Origin: Aquibium sp. ELW1220
GTDB taxonomy: Bacteria; Pseudomonadota; Alphaproteobacteria; Rhizobiales; Rhizobiaceae
DNA: 64,000 bases
Assembly (NCBI RefSeq): GCF_030398385.1
Contig: NZ_JAOAOQ010000024.1
Coordinates: 23,614 to 87,613 of the forward strand
Reading direction: 5' to 3'
Below are positions 33,645 through 42,387 of this stretch, piece by piece. The stretch's first letter is position 1, and each line of letters starts with the position of its first letter. The translations under genes were made by a program, and so were the position numbers. Below the pieces are notes generated by a model. That model did not search any database. It worked only from the letters and a program-made list of their open reading frames with translations, and was not told the DNA's origin.

Positions 33645-35012
33645 TCAGGTCCGGCGGGCGATGCGGTCGACGACGCGGACGGCGTCGGCGGCAAGCTGGC
33701 CCATGTCGAGCCAGGGCAGGACGAAATTTTCGACGACGGGCCTGCCTGCGACGAAGGAATGACGCACGCGGGCGTCGCCGCCCGAGACGATCGGCCCGAG
33801 CACGCGGTCGTGCTGGCCGAAATAGCGCGGCGAGCCGAGGTCGAAGATGGCGATGTCGGCCTGCTTGCCGACCTCGATCGTGCCGATCGTGTCGAAGCCG
33901 AGCGCTTTCGCGCCGCCAGCCGTCGCCCATTGCAGCACGGTCTCGGCGCGGGTGGCGGTCACGCCCTTGGTGGCGCGGTGGACCTGGAACGCGTGGTAGA
34001 GGGCCGACGCCATGTCGGCGGCCTCGTTGGCGGCGGCGCCGTCGACGGCGAGCGAAACGATGCCGCCCGCTGCGTGCAGGCCGTCGGCGGGCGCGATGCC
34101 GGAGCCGAGGCGGGAATTGGCCTGCGGGCAGTGCGCCATGGCCGTGCCGGTTTCGGCAAGCACCGCGACCTCGTCGGGCGTGCATTCGACGAGATGGGCG
34201 AACCAGACGTCGGGGCCGAGCCAGTCGTGCCCGGCCAGCCAGTGCACCGGGCGCTTGGCGTAGTAGCTGAGCGTGTGGTCGACATAGTCCATGTTCTCGG
34301 AGAGATGGGTGTGGATGCGCAGCCCCATCGAGCGGGCGGCGGCCGCCGCCGGCTTCAGCTCCTCCTCGTAGAGCGAGAAGGTGGGCGTGGTCGGCGCGAA
34401 GGCGACGCGGCGCATGGCATCGGGCGAGGCGTCGTGCCAGCGTTTTGCCGTCGCGCCGATGCGGTCGATCATGACCTCCAGCGGCTCGGTGGGCAGCGGG
34501 GTGATGTCGTCGCCGTCGAATTTGCGCGCCTTGGTGGCGCCGCCGCGGGCGAGCAGGAAGCGGATGCCGAAGCGGTCGGCCGTCTCGAACAGGACCTCGC
34601 AGGGGTCGTATTCGTAGCGGTCGGAGAAGAAGTAGTGGTGGTCGGCGACGGTCGTGGCGCCAGACAGCGCGAGTTCGGCAAGCCCGATGGTGGCCGAGAC
34701 GCGCAGCGCCTCCTCGTCGATGCGGTCCCAGTAGGTGTAGGGCACCATGCGCAGCCAGGCGGCAAGTGCTGCGTTCATGCCCTCGGGCACGGCCTTGAGC
34801 ACGCTCTGGAACAGATGGTGATGGGCGTTGACGAGGCCCGGCGTGACGACGGCGCCGGAGGCATCGACGACGCGCTCGCCCGCCAGCGGCTGGAGCGCGC
34901 CCAGTTCGGCGATGACGCCGCCCCTGACGCGGATGTCGCGGGTCGCCCGCGCCGCGTCGCCTGGCAGCCCGGTCAGGATGCCGAGCGCGCCCTTGATGAG
35001 GAAATCGGTCAT
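33645..35012 (-). CDS. amidohydrolase, 8-oxoguanine/guanine deaminase-like
   Basis: Metal-dependent deaminase of the ATZ/TRZ/guanine deaminase branch, 455 residues. The metal-site motif HxH is at His64 and His66 (NAHHHLFQS). Later ligands are the His residues of IHTHLSEN and the Asp of LAVDGAAANEA. The HHHLFQS, AHCPQANSRLGSG and ALGFDTIGTIEVGKQADIA blocks look most like 8-oxoguanine deaminases, though hydroxy-atrazine-type substrates cannot be excluded. The ATG overlaps the stop of the ABC permease gene (ATGA), so deaminase and importer are made together. Confidence 0.85.
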   Translation of the reverse strand: MTDFLIKGALGILTGLPGDAARATRDIRVRGGVIAELGALQPLAGERVVDASGAVVTPGLVNAHHHLFQSVLKAVPEGMNAALAAWLRMVPYTYWDRIDEEALRVSATIGLAELALSGATTVADHHYFFSDRYEYDPCEVLFETADRFGIRFLLARGGATKARKFDGDDITPLPTEPLEVMIDRIGATAKRWHDASPDAMRRVAFAPTTPTFSLYEEELKPAAAAARSMGLRIHTHLSENMDYVDHTLSYYAKRPVHWLAGHDWLGPDVWFAHLVECTPDEVAVLAETGTAMAHCPQANSRLGSGIAPADGLHAAGGIVSLAVDGAAANEAADMASALYHAFQVHRATKGVTATRAETVLQWATAGGAKALGFDTIGTIEVGKQADIAIFDLGSPRYFGQHDRVLGPIVSGGDARVRHSFVAGRPVVENFVLPWLDMGQLAADAVRVVDRIARRT

Positions 35013-35854
35013 GCGCGCTCCGTGGGAAGGCTCCAGGGAAACCAGATGCGCTGCACCGCGGTGACGGCCTGGAACAGGACCAGCGACAGGAGCACGAGGA
35101 CGATCAGCCCGGCCCAGGCCTGCTGGACCTGGAACATGGAGGTGGAGAACTGGATGAAGTAGCCGAGACCCTTGTCGGCGGCGACGAACTCGGCGACCAC
35201 CGCGCCGATGACGGCGAGCGTGACGGAGATCTTCAGCGCCGAGAAGATGTAGGGAATGGCGAAGGGCAGGCGGATCTGGGTGATCTCGCGGATCACCGGG
35301 GCGCGCAGGCTGCGCGACAGTTCGATCAGTTCGGGCGGGGTCGCCATCAGGCCGGTGGTGGTGGAGACGACCAGCGGGAAGAAGGTGATCAGGCAGGTGA
35401 TGACGACGCGCGGCAGGTCGCCGGAGCCGAGCGCCACGATGATGATCGGCGCGATCGCCACGACCGGCGTCGACTGGACGACGACGAGGATCGGATAGAC
35501 CGCGCGCGACAGGATCTCGGAGCGGGCGAGGATGATGGCGATCGGCAGCGAGATGGCGATCGACAGGACATAGCCGATCAGCGCGACCCGGAGCGTCGCC
35601 CAGACATGCTCGGCCCAGCGGCCGGTCGAAACCGCGTCGAAGCCGCCGAGGATGCGGGTCGGCGCGGGCAGCACGAAGGACGGGATCTCGAACAGGCGGC
35701 AGGAGGCCTCCCAGACGAGGATGATGGCGACGAAGGTCGCGGCCGGCAGGACGCCGGGCGTCTGCACGAACCACGCCGACCAGGAGCGGCCCGGCATGGC
35801 CGCTTCAGGCGGCGCGCTTGAGGAGGAGACCGCGGAGGTGTCCGACATAGTCAT
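35009..35854 (-). CDS. ABC transporter permease (TauC/SsuC/ThiX type)
   Basis: Inner-membrane permease of 281 residues with about six hydrophobic helices. The EAA-like loop reads LSRSLRAPVIREITQIRLPFAIPYIFSALK. The first ATG (35854) has AGAAGG at good spacing but overlaps the ATPase gene by 50 bases; an in-frame ATG at 35797 just after the ATPase stop is the alternative. It is part of the SBP-ATPase-permease-deaminase operon and probably imports the deaminase substrate. Confidence 0.9.
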   Translation of the reverse strand: MTMSDTSAVSSSSAPPEAAMPGRSWSAWFVQTPGVLPAATFVAIILVWEASCRLFEIPSFVLPAPTRILGGFDAVSTGRWAEHVWATLRVALIGYVLSIAISLPIAIILARSEILSRAVYPILVVVQSTPVVAIAPIIIVALGSGDLPRVVITCLITFFPLVVSTTTGLMATPPELIELSRSLRAPVIREITQIRLPFAIPYIFSALKISVTLAVIGAVVAEFVAADKGLGYFIQFSTSMFQVQQAWAGLIVLVLLSLVLFQAVTAVQRIWFPWSLPTERA

Positions 35855-36581
35855 GCATGGCCTTCTGGTTGCTGGTCTCGATGCCGCGCGGGCGCGGCAG
35901 GTCGATGACGAGGTTCTCGACGATGTGGCCGGGGCGTTCGCTCATGACGAGCACGCGGTCGGCGAGCAGCACCGCCTCGCTGATCGAATGGGTGATGAAC
36001 ATCACGGTCTTGGGCTGCGCTTCCCAGATGCGCAGGAGTTCGAAGCCCATCTCCTCGCGCGTCAGGGCGTCGAGCGCCGAGAAGGGCTCGTCCATCAGGA
36101 GGATGTCGGGGTTCATGAACAGCGCCCGGGCGATGCCGACGCGCTGCTGCATGCCGCCGGAGAGTTCGGCCGGCAGGCGCGCCTCGAAGCCGGCCAGCCC
36201 CACCTTCTCGATGATGATGCGGGCATTGGCCCGGTCCTCCGGGGTGACGCGGCCGGTCTTGTGGCGGACCGGGAAGACGACGTTGTCCTCGACATTGGCC
36301 CAGGGCAGCAGCGTCGGCTTCTGGAAGACGATGCCGATGTCGTCGCGCGGTTCGGCGACGGGCAGGCCGAAGACCGAGACGACGCCGCTGGTCGGGCGGA
36401 TGAGGCCGGAGGTGAGCCGCAGCAAGGTGGACTTGCCGCAGCCCGAGGGACCGAGGACCGCCACGAATTCGTGGCGGCCGATGGACAAGTCGACGCCGCG
36501 CAGTGCCTCCAGCGCGCCCGACGCGGTGCGGAAGACCTGGCCGACGTCGGAGAATTCGATGGCGGGCTGCGCGGCGGTCAT
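35805..36581 (-). CDS. ABC transporter ATP-binding protein
   Basis: Nucleotide-binding subunit of 258 residues from the nitrate/sulfonate/taurine/pyrimidine-precursor importer group. Walker A is GPSGCGKST (residues 44-52), the signature is LSGGMQQR near residue 140, and Walker B is ILLMDEPFSALD. It energises the adjacent permease. Four bases separate it from the upstream binding-protein gene. Confidence 0.93.
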   Translation of the reverse strand: MTAAQPAIEFSDVGQVFRTASGALEALRGVDLSIGRHEFVAVLGPSGCGKSTLLRLTSGLIRPTSGVVSVFGLPVAEPRDDIGIVFQKPTLLPWANVEDNVVFPVRHKTGRVTPEDRANARIIIEKVGLAGFEARLPAELSGGMQQRVGIARALFMNPDILLMDEPFSALDALTREEMGFELLRIWEAQPKTVMFITHSISEAVLLADRVLVMSERPGHIVENLVIDLPRPRGIETSNQKAMHDYVGHLRGLLLKRAA

Positions 36582-36585
36582 GGCG

Positions 36586-37581
36586 TCAGTTCCCGGGCAT
36601 GAAGCTGCGGTCGACGATCGTCTCGGGATCGAGCTTGGCCGGATCGAGGCCCTGTGCCGCCGAGACGCGTTCCCAGGTCGCGGCGAGACGGCTGGATTCC
36701 AGAGCGCCGAGACCGTCCTTGTCGGTGACCTCGTTGAAGACGAGCACGCTGGCGTCCTTCCAGGAGCCCTCGACGTTCTCGACCGACAGTTCCGGCACGA
36801 TCGCCGCCACGGCCTCGGCCGCCTCGCGCGGGTTCGCCTTGGCGAATTCGACCGACTTCTTGAAGGCGGCGATGAAGCGCCTGGCGACGTCCGGCCGCTC
36901 GGTCAGGAACTTGTCGGAGGCGAGCAGCGATGCGGAATAGAGCTCGAGGCCGGCGGCCGACCACGGCAGGATGGTGAGTTCCTTGCCCGCTTCCTTCGCC
37001 TGGCCCGTGTAGCGGGCGACGTCGGTGAGCCAGGCGATGATGACGTCGGTGCCGCCGGTCATCAGCATCGGGCCGAGCGCGCCGGGATCCGTCTTGGTCA
37101 GGGTGATGTCGGCTTCGGTCAGGCCGATGTCGGCGAGCACCAGCGGCAGATAGATGTTGGATTCGGTGAAGGGCGAGGTGGCGACGGTCTTGCCCTTGAC
37201 GTCCTCGATCGTCTCCATCGTGCCCTTGATGGTGTAGAAGGCATGCGGACCCTTGTTGAAGATCGAGAAGACGGCCGTGACCGGCACGCCTTCGCCGGCC
37301 TTGGCGGCCATCAGCGCGCCGATGCCGGCCGAGCCGATGTCGGAGACGCCGGTGGCCATCTTGGTGATCGCCTCGGACGAGCCGCGGCCGCCCTCGATGG
37401 TGACGTCAAGGCCTGCGTCGGCGCAGAAGCCCTTCTGGATGCAGACGTAGATCGGCGCCTTGTCGCCGCCGGGCAGCCAGTCGAGCTGGTAGACGACCTT
37501 GTCGGCCGCCTGGGCGGCGGTGACCGCGGCCGTCGCGGCAAAAACGCCGCCGAGCAGAGTACGAGCGATGGATTTCAGCAT
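36586..37581 (-). CDS. ABC transporter substrate-binding protein (NMT1/ThiY-like)
   Basis: Periplasmic binding protein of 331 residues with a signal peptide ending near AQAAD (about residue 25). The start of the mature protein, VVYQLDWLPGGDKAPIYV, matches the NMT1/THI5-like fold, which binds pyrimidine-like and other aromatic ligands. With the downstream deaminase, and a nucleobase deaminase divergent from it, the ligand is probably a purine or oxidised base (inference). It is first in the operon. Confidence 0.9.
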   Translation of the reverse strand: MLKSIARTLLGGVFAATAAVTAAQAADKVVYQLDWLPGGDKAPIYVCIQKGFCADAGLDVTIEGGRGSSEAITKMATGVSDIGSAGIGALMAAKAGEGVPVTAVFSIFNKGPHAFYTIKGTMETIEDVKGKTVATSPFTESNIYLPLVLADIGLTEADITLTKTDPGALGPMLMTGGTDVIIAWLTDVARYTGQAKEAGKELTILPWSAAGLELYSASLLASDKFLTERPDVARRFIAAFKKSVEFAKANPREAAEAVAAIVPELSVENVEGSWKDASVLVFNEVTDKDGLGALESSRLAATWERVSAAQGLDPAKLDPETIVDRSFMPGN

Positions 37582-37991
37582 TCCGGGATTCCCCTGTTGA
37601 AGAGATGGAGTGCCGACGCGACGGCTCCCCGCCCGGGACGAGCGGACGGCGGACGTGGTTCGGGTCGCGTTTCGGCAGGCAGAGTCAGAAGCGGCATGTC
37701 ATGCCCTTGGCCAGCAAGATCATCGGTGCCGAGCAATGTCCCGGGCCTTTCCGCCCTGACCGCTTCTACTCGTCCCACACCATGCATGAGCCGTGCCAGT
37801 TTCCGGGACGACGGATCCGCCGGGACTCGAGGGTCCGCTATCGGGGGGGAGTGCCGCCGCGTTGTGCAGGCGACGGTGATGGCTGATCAAGAAATGAGCA
37901 TGCAAGATGATGTGCCTAATGCATGTTCATGCCGGTCTTGCCTGGGCGGCCGGGCGGCGTTAGGACTGGCGGGAACAGAGGGGATTTTCGC
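37582..37991. other. 410-bp divergent intergenic region
   Basis: Control region between the ABC operon (minus) and the deaminase (plus). One near-perfect inverted repeat stands out: GAGCATGCA (37896-37904) and TGCATGTTC (37920-37928), 8 of 9 pairs with a 15-base spacer, within an AT-richer patch. This may be an operator. No TPP or purine riboswitch consensus was found on either strand, and no gene. Confidence 0.45.
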
Positions 37992-38483
37992 ATGCCGACA
38001 AGCGCAGACCGGGATATCGAACTGCTTCGCCGCACGATCGTGCTGGCGACCGAATCGCGCGGGCGCGGGGACCATCCCTTCGCCGCCCTGCTGGCCGATG
38101 CCGACGGCAACGTGCTGCTGGAGGCGATGAACACCTGCGGCACGAAGGGCGACCGCACGGGCCACGCCGAACGCAATCTGATGACGGAGGCGTCGCTGAA
38201 GTTCAGCGCCGAGTACCTGGCGGACTGCACCATGTACACGAGCGCGGAACCCTGCGCGATGTGCGCGGGTTCGGTCTACTGGGCGGGTGTGGGGCGCGTG
38301 GTGCACGGGATGAGCGAGAAGGCGCTGAAGGACCTGATCGGCCCCGATCCGGAGAACCTGACGATGGACCTGCCCTGCCGTACCATCTTCGACGCCGGAC
38401 AACGCAGGGTCGAAGTGGTGGGGCCGCTGCTTTCGGACGAATCGGCTGTGGTGCACGACGGTTTCTGGACGCCTGCGCGCTGA
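37992..38483 (+). CDS. nucleoside/nucleobase deaminase (guanine deaminase-like)
   Basis: Zinc-dependent cytidine-deaminase-fold enzyme of 163 residues. The zinc and proton-shuttle motif HAERN gives His58 and Glu60; PCAMC gives Cys88 and Cys91. The size, and the C-terminal LPCRTIFDAG region, resemble GuaD/CodA-like small deaminases rather than tRNA adenosine deaminase TadA. AGAGGGG precedes the ATG. Located opposite the ABC-deaminase operon, it would remove the exocyclic amine of a purine or pyrimidine base. Confidence 0.88.
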   Translation: MPTSADRDIELLRRTIVLATESRGRGDHPFAALLADADGNVLLEAMNTCGTKGDRTGHAERNLMTEASLKFSAEYLADCTMYTSAEPCAMCAGSVYWAGVGRVVHGMSEKALKDLIGPDPENLTMDLPCRTIFDAGQRRVEVVGPLLSDESAVVHDGFWTPAR

Positions 38484-38583
38484 CGTCGGCGCCGGCGTCA
38501 CCGCCGATGCAACATATTCGCGAAGTTGACGTTTCGTCAGCATGGACCCGCTCGCGAGACGGGTCTAATGTCGTTGCTCATCA

Positions 38584-40098
38584 TTGCCGGACTTCTGGAG
38601 ACGCAGCCTGTTTCGAAATGCCGATCTCCATGCGCTGGATCTTGGAGCCCTGTTCAACGCCTCGCCGAATGCCTACGTCATCTTCGACGAAGCGCTGACG
38701 ATCGTCGGCTGCAACGAGTCCTACCTGAAGGTCGTCGGCCGCGCGGCCAGTCATGAGATCGTCGGGCACTACCTGTTCGACGCGTTCCCCAGTTCCACCG
38801 ACAGCGCCAGCTACCGCCTGCTGCGCCGCTCCCTCGACCGGGTGCTGGCGACGCACGAGCAGGATCACATCGCGGTCATTCCCTACGATACCTCGGAGCC
38901 GGGCGAGCCGCCCAACATGCGCTACTGGAGCGCGACGCACACGCCGATCTTCGATCGCGACGGCACGTTCCGCTACATCCTCCAGCATACGGTCGACGTC
39001 TCCGAGCTGCAGCGGCTGCGCGAACGCGGGGCGCACGAGCTGTTCGTGGAAGCCGGCGTGCTGCATCGCGCGCGCCAGGTGCAGGCAGCGAACCAGGCGA
39101 TCGACGCCGAGCGCGAACTGCTGCGCGACATGTTCAAGCAGGCGCCGGGCTTCATCGGCATCCTGGCCGGTCCGGCGCATACCTTCCTTCTGGCCAACGA
39201 CGCCTATCGCAGCCTCGTGGGCGGCCGGGAACTCGTCGGGCTGACCGTCGCGCAGGCGCTGCCCGAGGTGGTGGGACAGGGCTTCATCGACCTGCTGGAC
39301 CAGGTCTATGCCTCGGGCGAAGCCTATATCGGCAAGCAGGTGCCGGTGATGCTGCGGCAACTCGGCGATGCGGTGCCGGTGAAGCACCATATCGACTTCA
39401 TCTACCAGCCGATCCTGAGCGAGGATGGCGACGTGAGCGGCATCTTCGTCCAGGGTCACGACGTGTCGGACCAGGTGGAGGCCGAGCGCCTGCAGTCGCT
39501 GCGCCACCGCGAGCTCGGCCACCGGCTGAAAAACCAGTTGGCCATGGTCCAGGCGATCGTCAACCAGACGATACGGGGTTCGAACGACATCGCCACCGCC
39601 GGCGCGACGATCGCCGGGCGGCTGCAGGCCCTGTCGCGCGCGCATGAGAGCCTCGTCACCGGGACGACCGGCCTGACATCGGTGCGGGAGATCGTGCGGA
39701 TGACCGCCGAGATCCACGAGCACGGACAGCTCCAGCGCTTCCGCATCGAGGGGCCGGACGTCGAGATCGCCTCGCGCCCGGCGCTGTCGCTGTCGCTGAT
39801 CCTGCACGAGCTGACCACCAACGCGGTGAAGTATGGCGCGCTGTCGAGCGAAAACGGCCGCGTCCACGTTGCATGGGACGTGTCGGGCGCCGAGGACGCT
39901 CGACGCTTCACGCTCTCCTGGCGGGAGACCGGAGGGCCGACGGTCTCGCCGCCGTCGCGCAGCGGGGCGGGGACGCGGCTGATCCGGGCCGGCCTTGCCG
40001 GAACCGTCAGCAGCGCCGTGACCGTCGACTTCGAGGCGGCGGGAATCCTGTGCCGCATCGAGGCCGACTTCACCAGCATGGGCGAGGAGCCCGACTAG
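38584..40098 (+). CDS. HWE-type sensor histidine kinase with two PAS domains
   Basis: Soluble sensor kinase of 504 residues. Two PAS domains (about 15-140 and 165-295) precede the transmitter. The phosphoacceptor is expected at His313 in LGHRLKNQLAMVQAIV, typical of HWE/HisKA_2 kinases. The ATPase N-box is LILHELTTNAVKYGALS. No membrane segment. The only in-frame start is TTG with a poor ribosome site. No response regulator is adjacent, so the partner is elsewhere. Such kinases in this lineage often feed the general stress or light-response pathways (family knowledge). Confidence 0.88.
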   Translation: MPDFWRRSLFRNADLHALDLGALFNASPNAYVIFDEALTIVGCNESYLKVVGRAASHEIVGHYLFDAFPSSTDSASYRLLRRSLDRVLATHEQDHIAVIPYDTSEPGEPPNMRYWSATHTPIFDRDGTFRYILQHTVDVSELQRLRERGAHELFVEAGVLHRARQVQAANQAIDAERELLRDMFKQAPGFIGILAGPAHTFLLANDAYRSLVGGRELVGLTVAQALPEVVGQGFIDLLDQVYASGEAYIGKQVPVMLRQLGDAVPVKHHIDFIYQPILSEDGDVSGIFVQGHDVSDQVEAERLQSLRHRELGHRLKNQLAMVQAIVNQTIRGSNDIATAGATIAGRLQALSRAHESLVTGTTGLTSVREIVRMTAEIHEHGQLQRFRIEGPDVEIASRPALSLSLILHELTTNAVKYGALSSENGRVHVAWDVSGAEDARRFTLSWRETGGPTVSPPSRSGAGTRLIRAGLAGTVSSAVTVDFEAAGILCRIEADFTSMGEEPD

Positions 40099-40206
40099 CG
40101 AAGGCCGCGTTCTTCGGGCTTCGCCGCATCCTCGCCAAGATCGTTTCCAAGAACGGGATTGCACGCGGCGCGTCGCCGGGGGGCGACGGGAATGCCCGGA
40201 GGTTGC

Positions 40207-40917
40207 ATGGCCGGGATGCCGATCGACGTGGAGAGGGTGAGGCTGGCCGGAGATCCCGATGAAGGGATGCCGCCCTGGCGCGTCCTCCTGGTTTCGCTCG
40301 CGCTTCATCTCATCGTGCTGTCATTCGCGATGCTTCTCGGACCCGAACGGCGACTTCCGCCTTCCGCGGAGCAGACGGTGAGCGTCGAGATCCTGGTCGA
40401 GGCGCCGCCGGCGCCGCCGGCGGCAAGCAAGGCGCAAGCTGAAGGCGAGCCTGTCGCGGCGCCCGAGGCGGCGTCCGAGCCGCCGCAGGCTTCGCAGGGC
40501 CGAGCGGCACAGGATGGCGCGATGGTGCGTGCGAGAACCATGCTCGCGGCCCGCGCGCTCGCCGATCCGCGCAGCCGGGAGGCGCTGCACGAATGGCGCC
40601 GGCTCTATCCGGACGAACGGATCATCCAGCTGTGCAACCTGGAGGCCATGGAGCAGGTCCATGCCTGGAAGCCGGCGTTCGAGCCCGATTTCGTCGTCGC
40701 CTACGCGATGGGCGACATCGCGCTGACCGGCTTCACCCTGGTGGCCGACGGCGCGGCGCTGCGCGACCATCAGGCCTGGTACAACATGCGCTACCGGTGC
40801 GAGGTCGCCGCCGACATGGAGGCGGTGGTGGCGTTCGAGTTCGTGCTGGGCGAGGCGATCCCGGAAAGCGAATGGGCAGAGCACTATCTTGCGGCCGACG
40901 ACGGTCCGGCGGATTGA
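40207..40917 (+). CDS. DUF930 domain protein with TonB-like N-terminus
   Basis: A 236-residue membrane-anchored protein. A short cytoplasmic start is followed by one transmembrane helix (about 22-42) and a Pro/Ala/Glu-rich spacer, then the DUF930 domain (about 105-225: TMLAARALADPRSREALHEW, LCNLEAMEQVHAW, AWYNMRYRCEV), which is characteristic of rhizobial genomes. The topology mimics TonB, but the TonB C-terminal fold is absent. Function unknown; two Cys residues in the domain could form a disulfide. GGAGG is four bases before the chosen ATG; another ATG lies three codons downstream. Confidence 0.82.
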   Translation: MAGMPIDVERVRLAGDPDEGMPPWRVLLVSLALHLIVLSFAMLLGPERRLPPSAEQTVSVEILVEAPPAPPAASKAQAEGEPVAAPEAASEPPQASQGRAAQDGAMVRARTMLAARALADPRSREALHEWRRLYPDERIIQLCNLEAMEQVHAWKPAFEPDFVVAYAMGDIALTGFTLVADGAALRDHQAWYNMRYRCEVAADMEAVVAFEFVLGEAIPESEWAEHYLAADDGPAD

Positions 40918-40951
40918 TGGCGGCGACGACGGCGCAGGGATGGACGGAGCG

Positions 40952-41830
40952 ATGCGGATCGAACTTGCAGATGGCGACAGCCGGGCGGTGATCGCCCGGC
41001 GCGGCGCGGAACTGGTGCACTGGTCGGTCGGCGGATGGCCGCTGACATGGGCGCCCGACTCCGCGGTGTGGCCGTCGGTGAGCCCGATCCTGTTTCCGGT
41101 GGTGGGCTGGGCGCGGGGCGGGACGGTGCGGATCGACGGACAGGCCTATCCGATGCCGGTGCACGGCTTTGCGGCTGGGCTCGACTTCGAGATCGTCGAC
41201 CATGACCGGCGTCAGGCGGTGCTTAGGCTCTGCGAGAGTGCGGCGACGGCCGTCCACTACCCCTTCCGGTTCGGCCTCACGCTGCACTACCGGCTGGAGG
41301 GACCGTCGCTTGCGGTGGACTTCGCCGTCGAGAACCGGGACGGCCGCGCCATGCCCTATGCGCTCGGCATCCACCCCGGCTTCCGATGGCCGCTCTCGGG
41401 AGATGAGCGTGAGGGTCATTCGATCACGTTCGAAGCCGCCGAGGAGCCTTCCGTGCCGGTGATCGCGCCGGGCGGGATGTTTTCGGAGGAGCGCCGGCCG
41501 GTCCCGCTCGACGGGGGGCGGCTGGCGCTGACGGATGCCGTGCTGGCGCAGGAGGCGCTGTGCTTCCTTAGTGTCGGCAGCCGGAGCCTGCGCTACGGCG
41601 CGCCGGACGGATCGCGACTGCGCGTCGATTGGGAGGATTTCGCGCATTGCGCGATCTGGTCTCGGCCGCCCGCACCCTTCGTCTCGATCGAGAGCTGGAC
41701 CGGCCATGGCGATCCGGTCGGCTTCTCGGGCGAGCTTGCCGACAAGCCGTCGATGCGGTTGCTCGGGCCGGGCGAAATCCGGCGGCACGCGGTGCGCTAC
41801 GGCTTCGAGGCGCCGGTGGGCGAAGCCTAA
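40952..41830 (+). CDS. aldose 1-epimerase family protein
   Basis: Galactose-mutarotase-like beta-sandwich protein of 292 residues. It shows SPILFPVVGWARGG, the His of MPVHGFA and the second His of LGIHPGFRWPL, which correspond to catalytic residues of the family, and a late acidic position near ESWTGHGDPVGF. It probably interconverts anomers of a sugar or hexose phosphate. GGAG lies just before the ATG chosen; an ATG at 40940 is possible. It begins 34 bases after the DUF930 gene. Confidence 0.85.
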   Translation: MRIELADGDSRAVIARRGAELVHWSVGGWPLTWAPDSAVWPSVSPILFPVVGWARGGTVRIDGQAYPMPVHGFAAGLDFEIVDHDRRQAVLRLCESAATAVHYPFRFGLTLHYRLEGPSLAVDFAVENRDGRAMPYALGIHPGFRWPLSGDEREGHSITFEAAEEPSVPVIAPGGMFSEERRPVPLDGGRLALTDAVLAQEALCFLSVGSRSLRYGAPDGSRLRVDWEDFAHCAIWSRPPAPFVSIESWTGHGDPVGFSGELADKPSMRLLGPGEIRRHAVRYGFEAPVGEA

Positions 41831-41936
41831 AGCGTGTCGCGATCTTTCAGATTCGCTCCGCACGCTTCAGGTCGTTGTTTTCGCGCATTTTTCACCCGAA
41901 ACCGGTGCCCACTTTCGGGAGACATGTTTTAGTCGA
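41829..41936. repeat. rhizobial-type intergenic palindromic element
   Basis: About 105 bp filling the gap after the epimerase gene. The left part is a long imperfect palindrome: AAGCGTG...CACGCTT enclosing GCGATCT-N3-AGATTCGC. The right part (TTTTTCACCCGAAACCGG, CCCACTTTCGGGAGACATG) is recognisable as the companion block of dispersed RIME-like elements of Rhizobium/Mesorhizobium. The right end touches the stop codon of the phosphodiesterase gene. Confidence 0.7.
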
Positions 41937-42387
41937 CCAGCGTCACGAAGCTCGGCGACAGCGGCGTCGCGGCGAGGTCGAGGAGCGCCAGCGTCACCGG
42001 CAGCTGGAAGCGGCGCGGGCCGCAGCTTCCGGGGTTGAGATGGAGGACGCCTGCCAGCTTCTCGGCGCCGGGGCGGTGCGAATGGCCCGACACGACGAGG
42101 TCGACGCCGTCGGCGGCGGGGTCGCCGGCCAGCGCCTTGCGGTCGTGCAGCATCAGGATGCGGCGGCCGGCGAGGGTCAGGCGGACGGTTTCCGGGTAGA
42201 CCTGCGCCCAGCCCTGGGTGTCGATATTGCCGCGGATAGCGGTGACCGGGGCGATCGTGCCGAGGGTCGGCACGATGTCCGGGCGTCCGATGTCGCCCGC
42301 GTGCAGGATGTGCTCGACGCCCGCCAGGGCGGCAAGGACTTCGGGCCGCAGGAGCCCGTGGGTATCGGAGAGGATCCCGATCCGCAT
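41929..42387 (-). CDS. metallophosphoesterase (YfcE/MJ0936-like)
   Basis: Calcineurin-fold phosphodiesterase of 152 residues with the full metal-site set: SDTHG, HAGDIG, RGNID and SGHSHRPG. Small stand-alone enzymes of this type hydrolyse cyclic or simple phosphodiesters; the natural substrate is rarely known. Its ATG overlaps the stop of the upstream hydrolase gene by one base, so the two are coupled. The gene's 3' end abuts a repeat element. Confidence 0.92.
   Translation of the reverse strand: MRIGILSDTHGLLRPEVLAALAGVEHILHAGDIGRPDIVPTLGTIAPVTAIRGNIDTQGWAQVYPETVRLTLAGRRILMLHDRKALAGDPAADGVDLVVSGHSHRPGAEKLAGVLHLNPGSCGPRRFQLPVTLALLDLAATPLSPSFVTLVD

Noticed and set aside
37582..37991. TPP or purine riboswitch upstream of the NMT1-type binding-protein gene
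   Set aside because: Neither the conserved THI-box blocks nor a purine three-way-junction pattern could be found on either strand.
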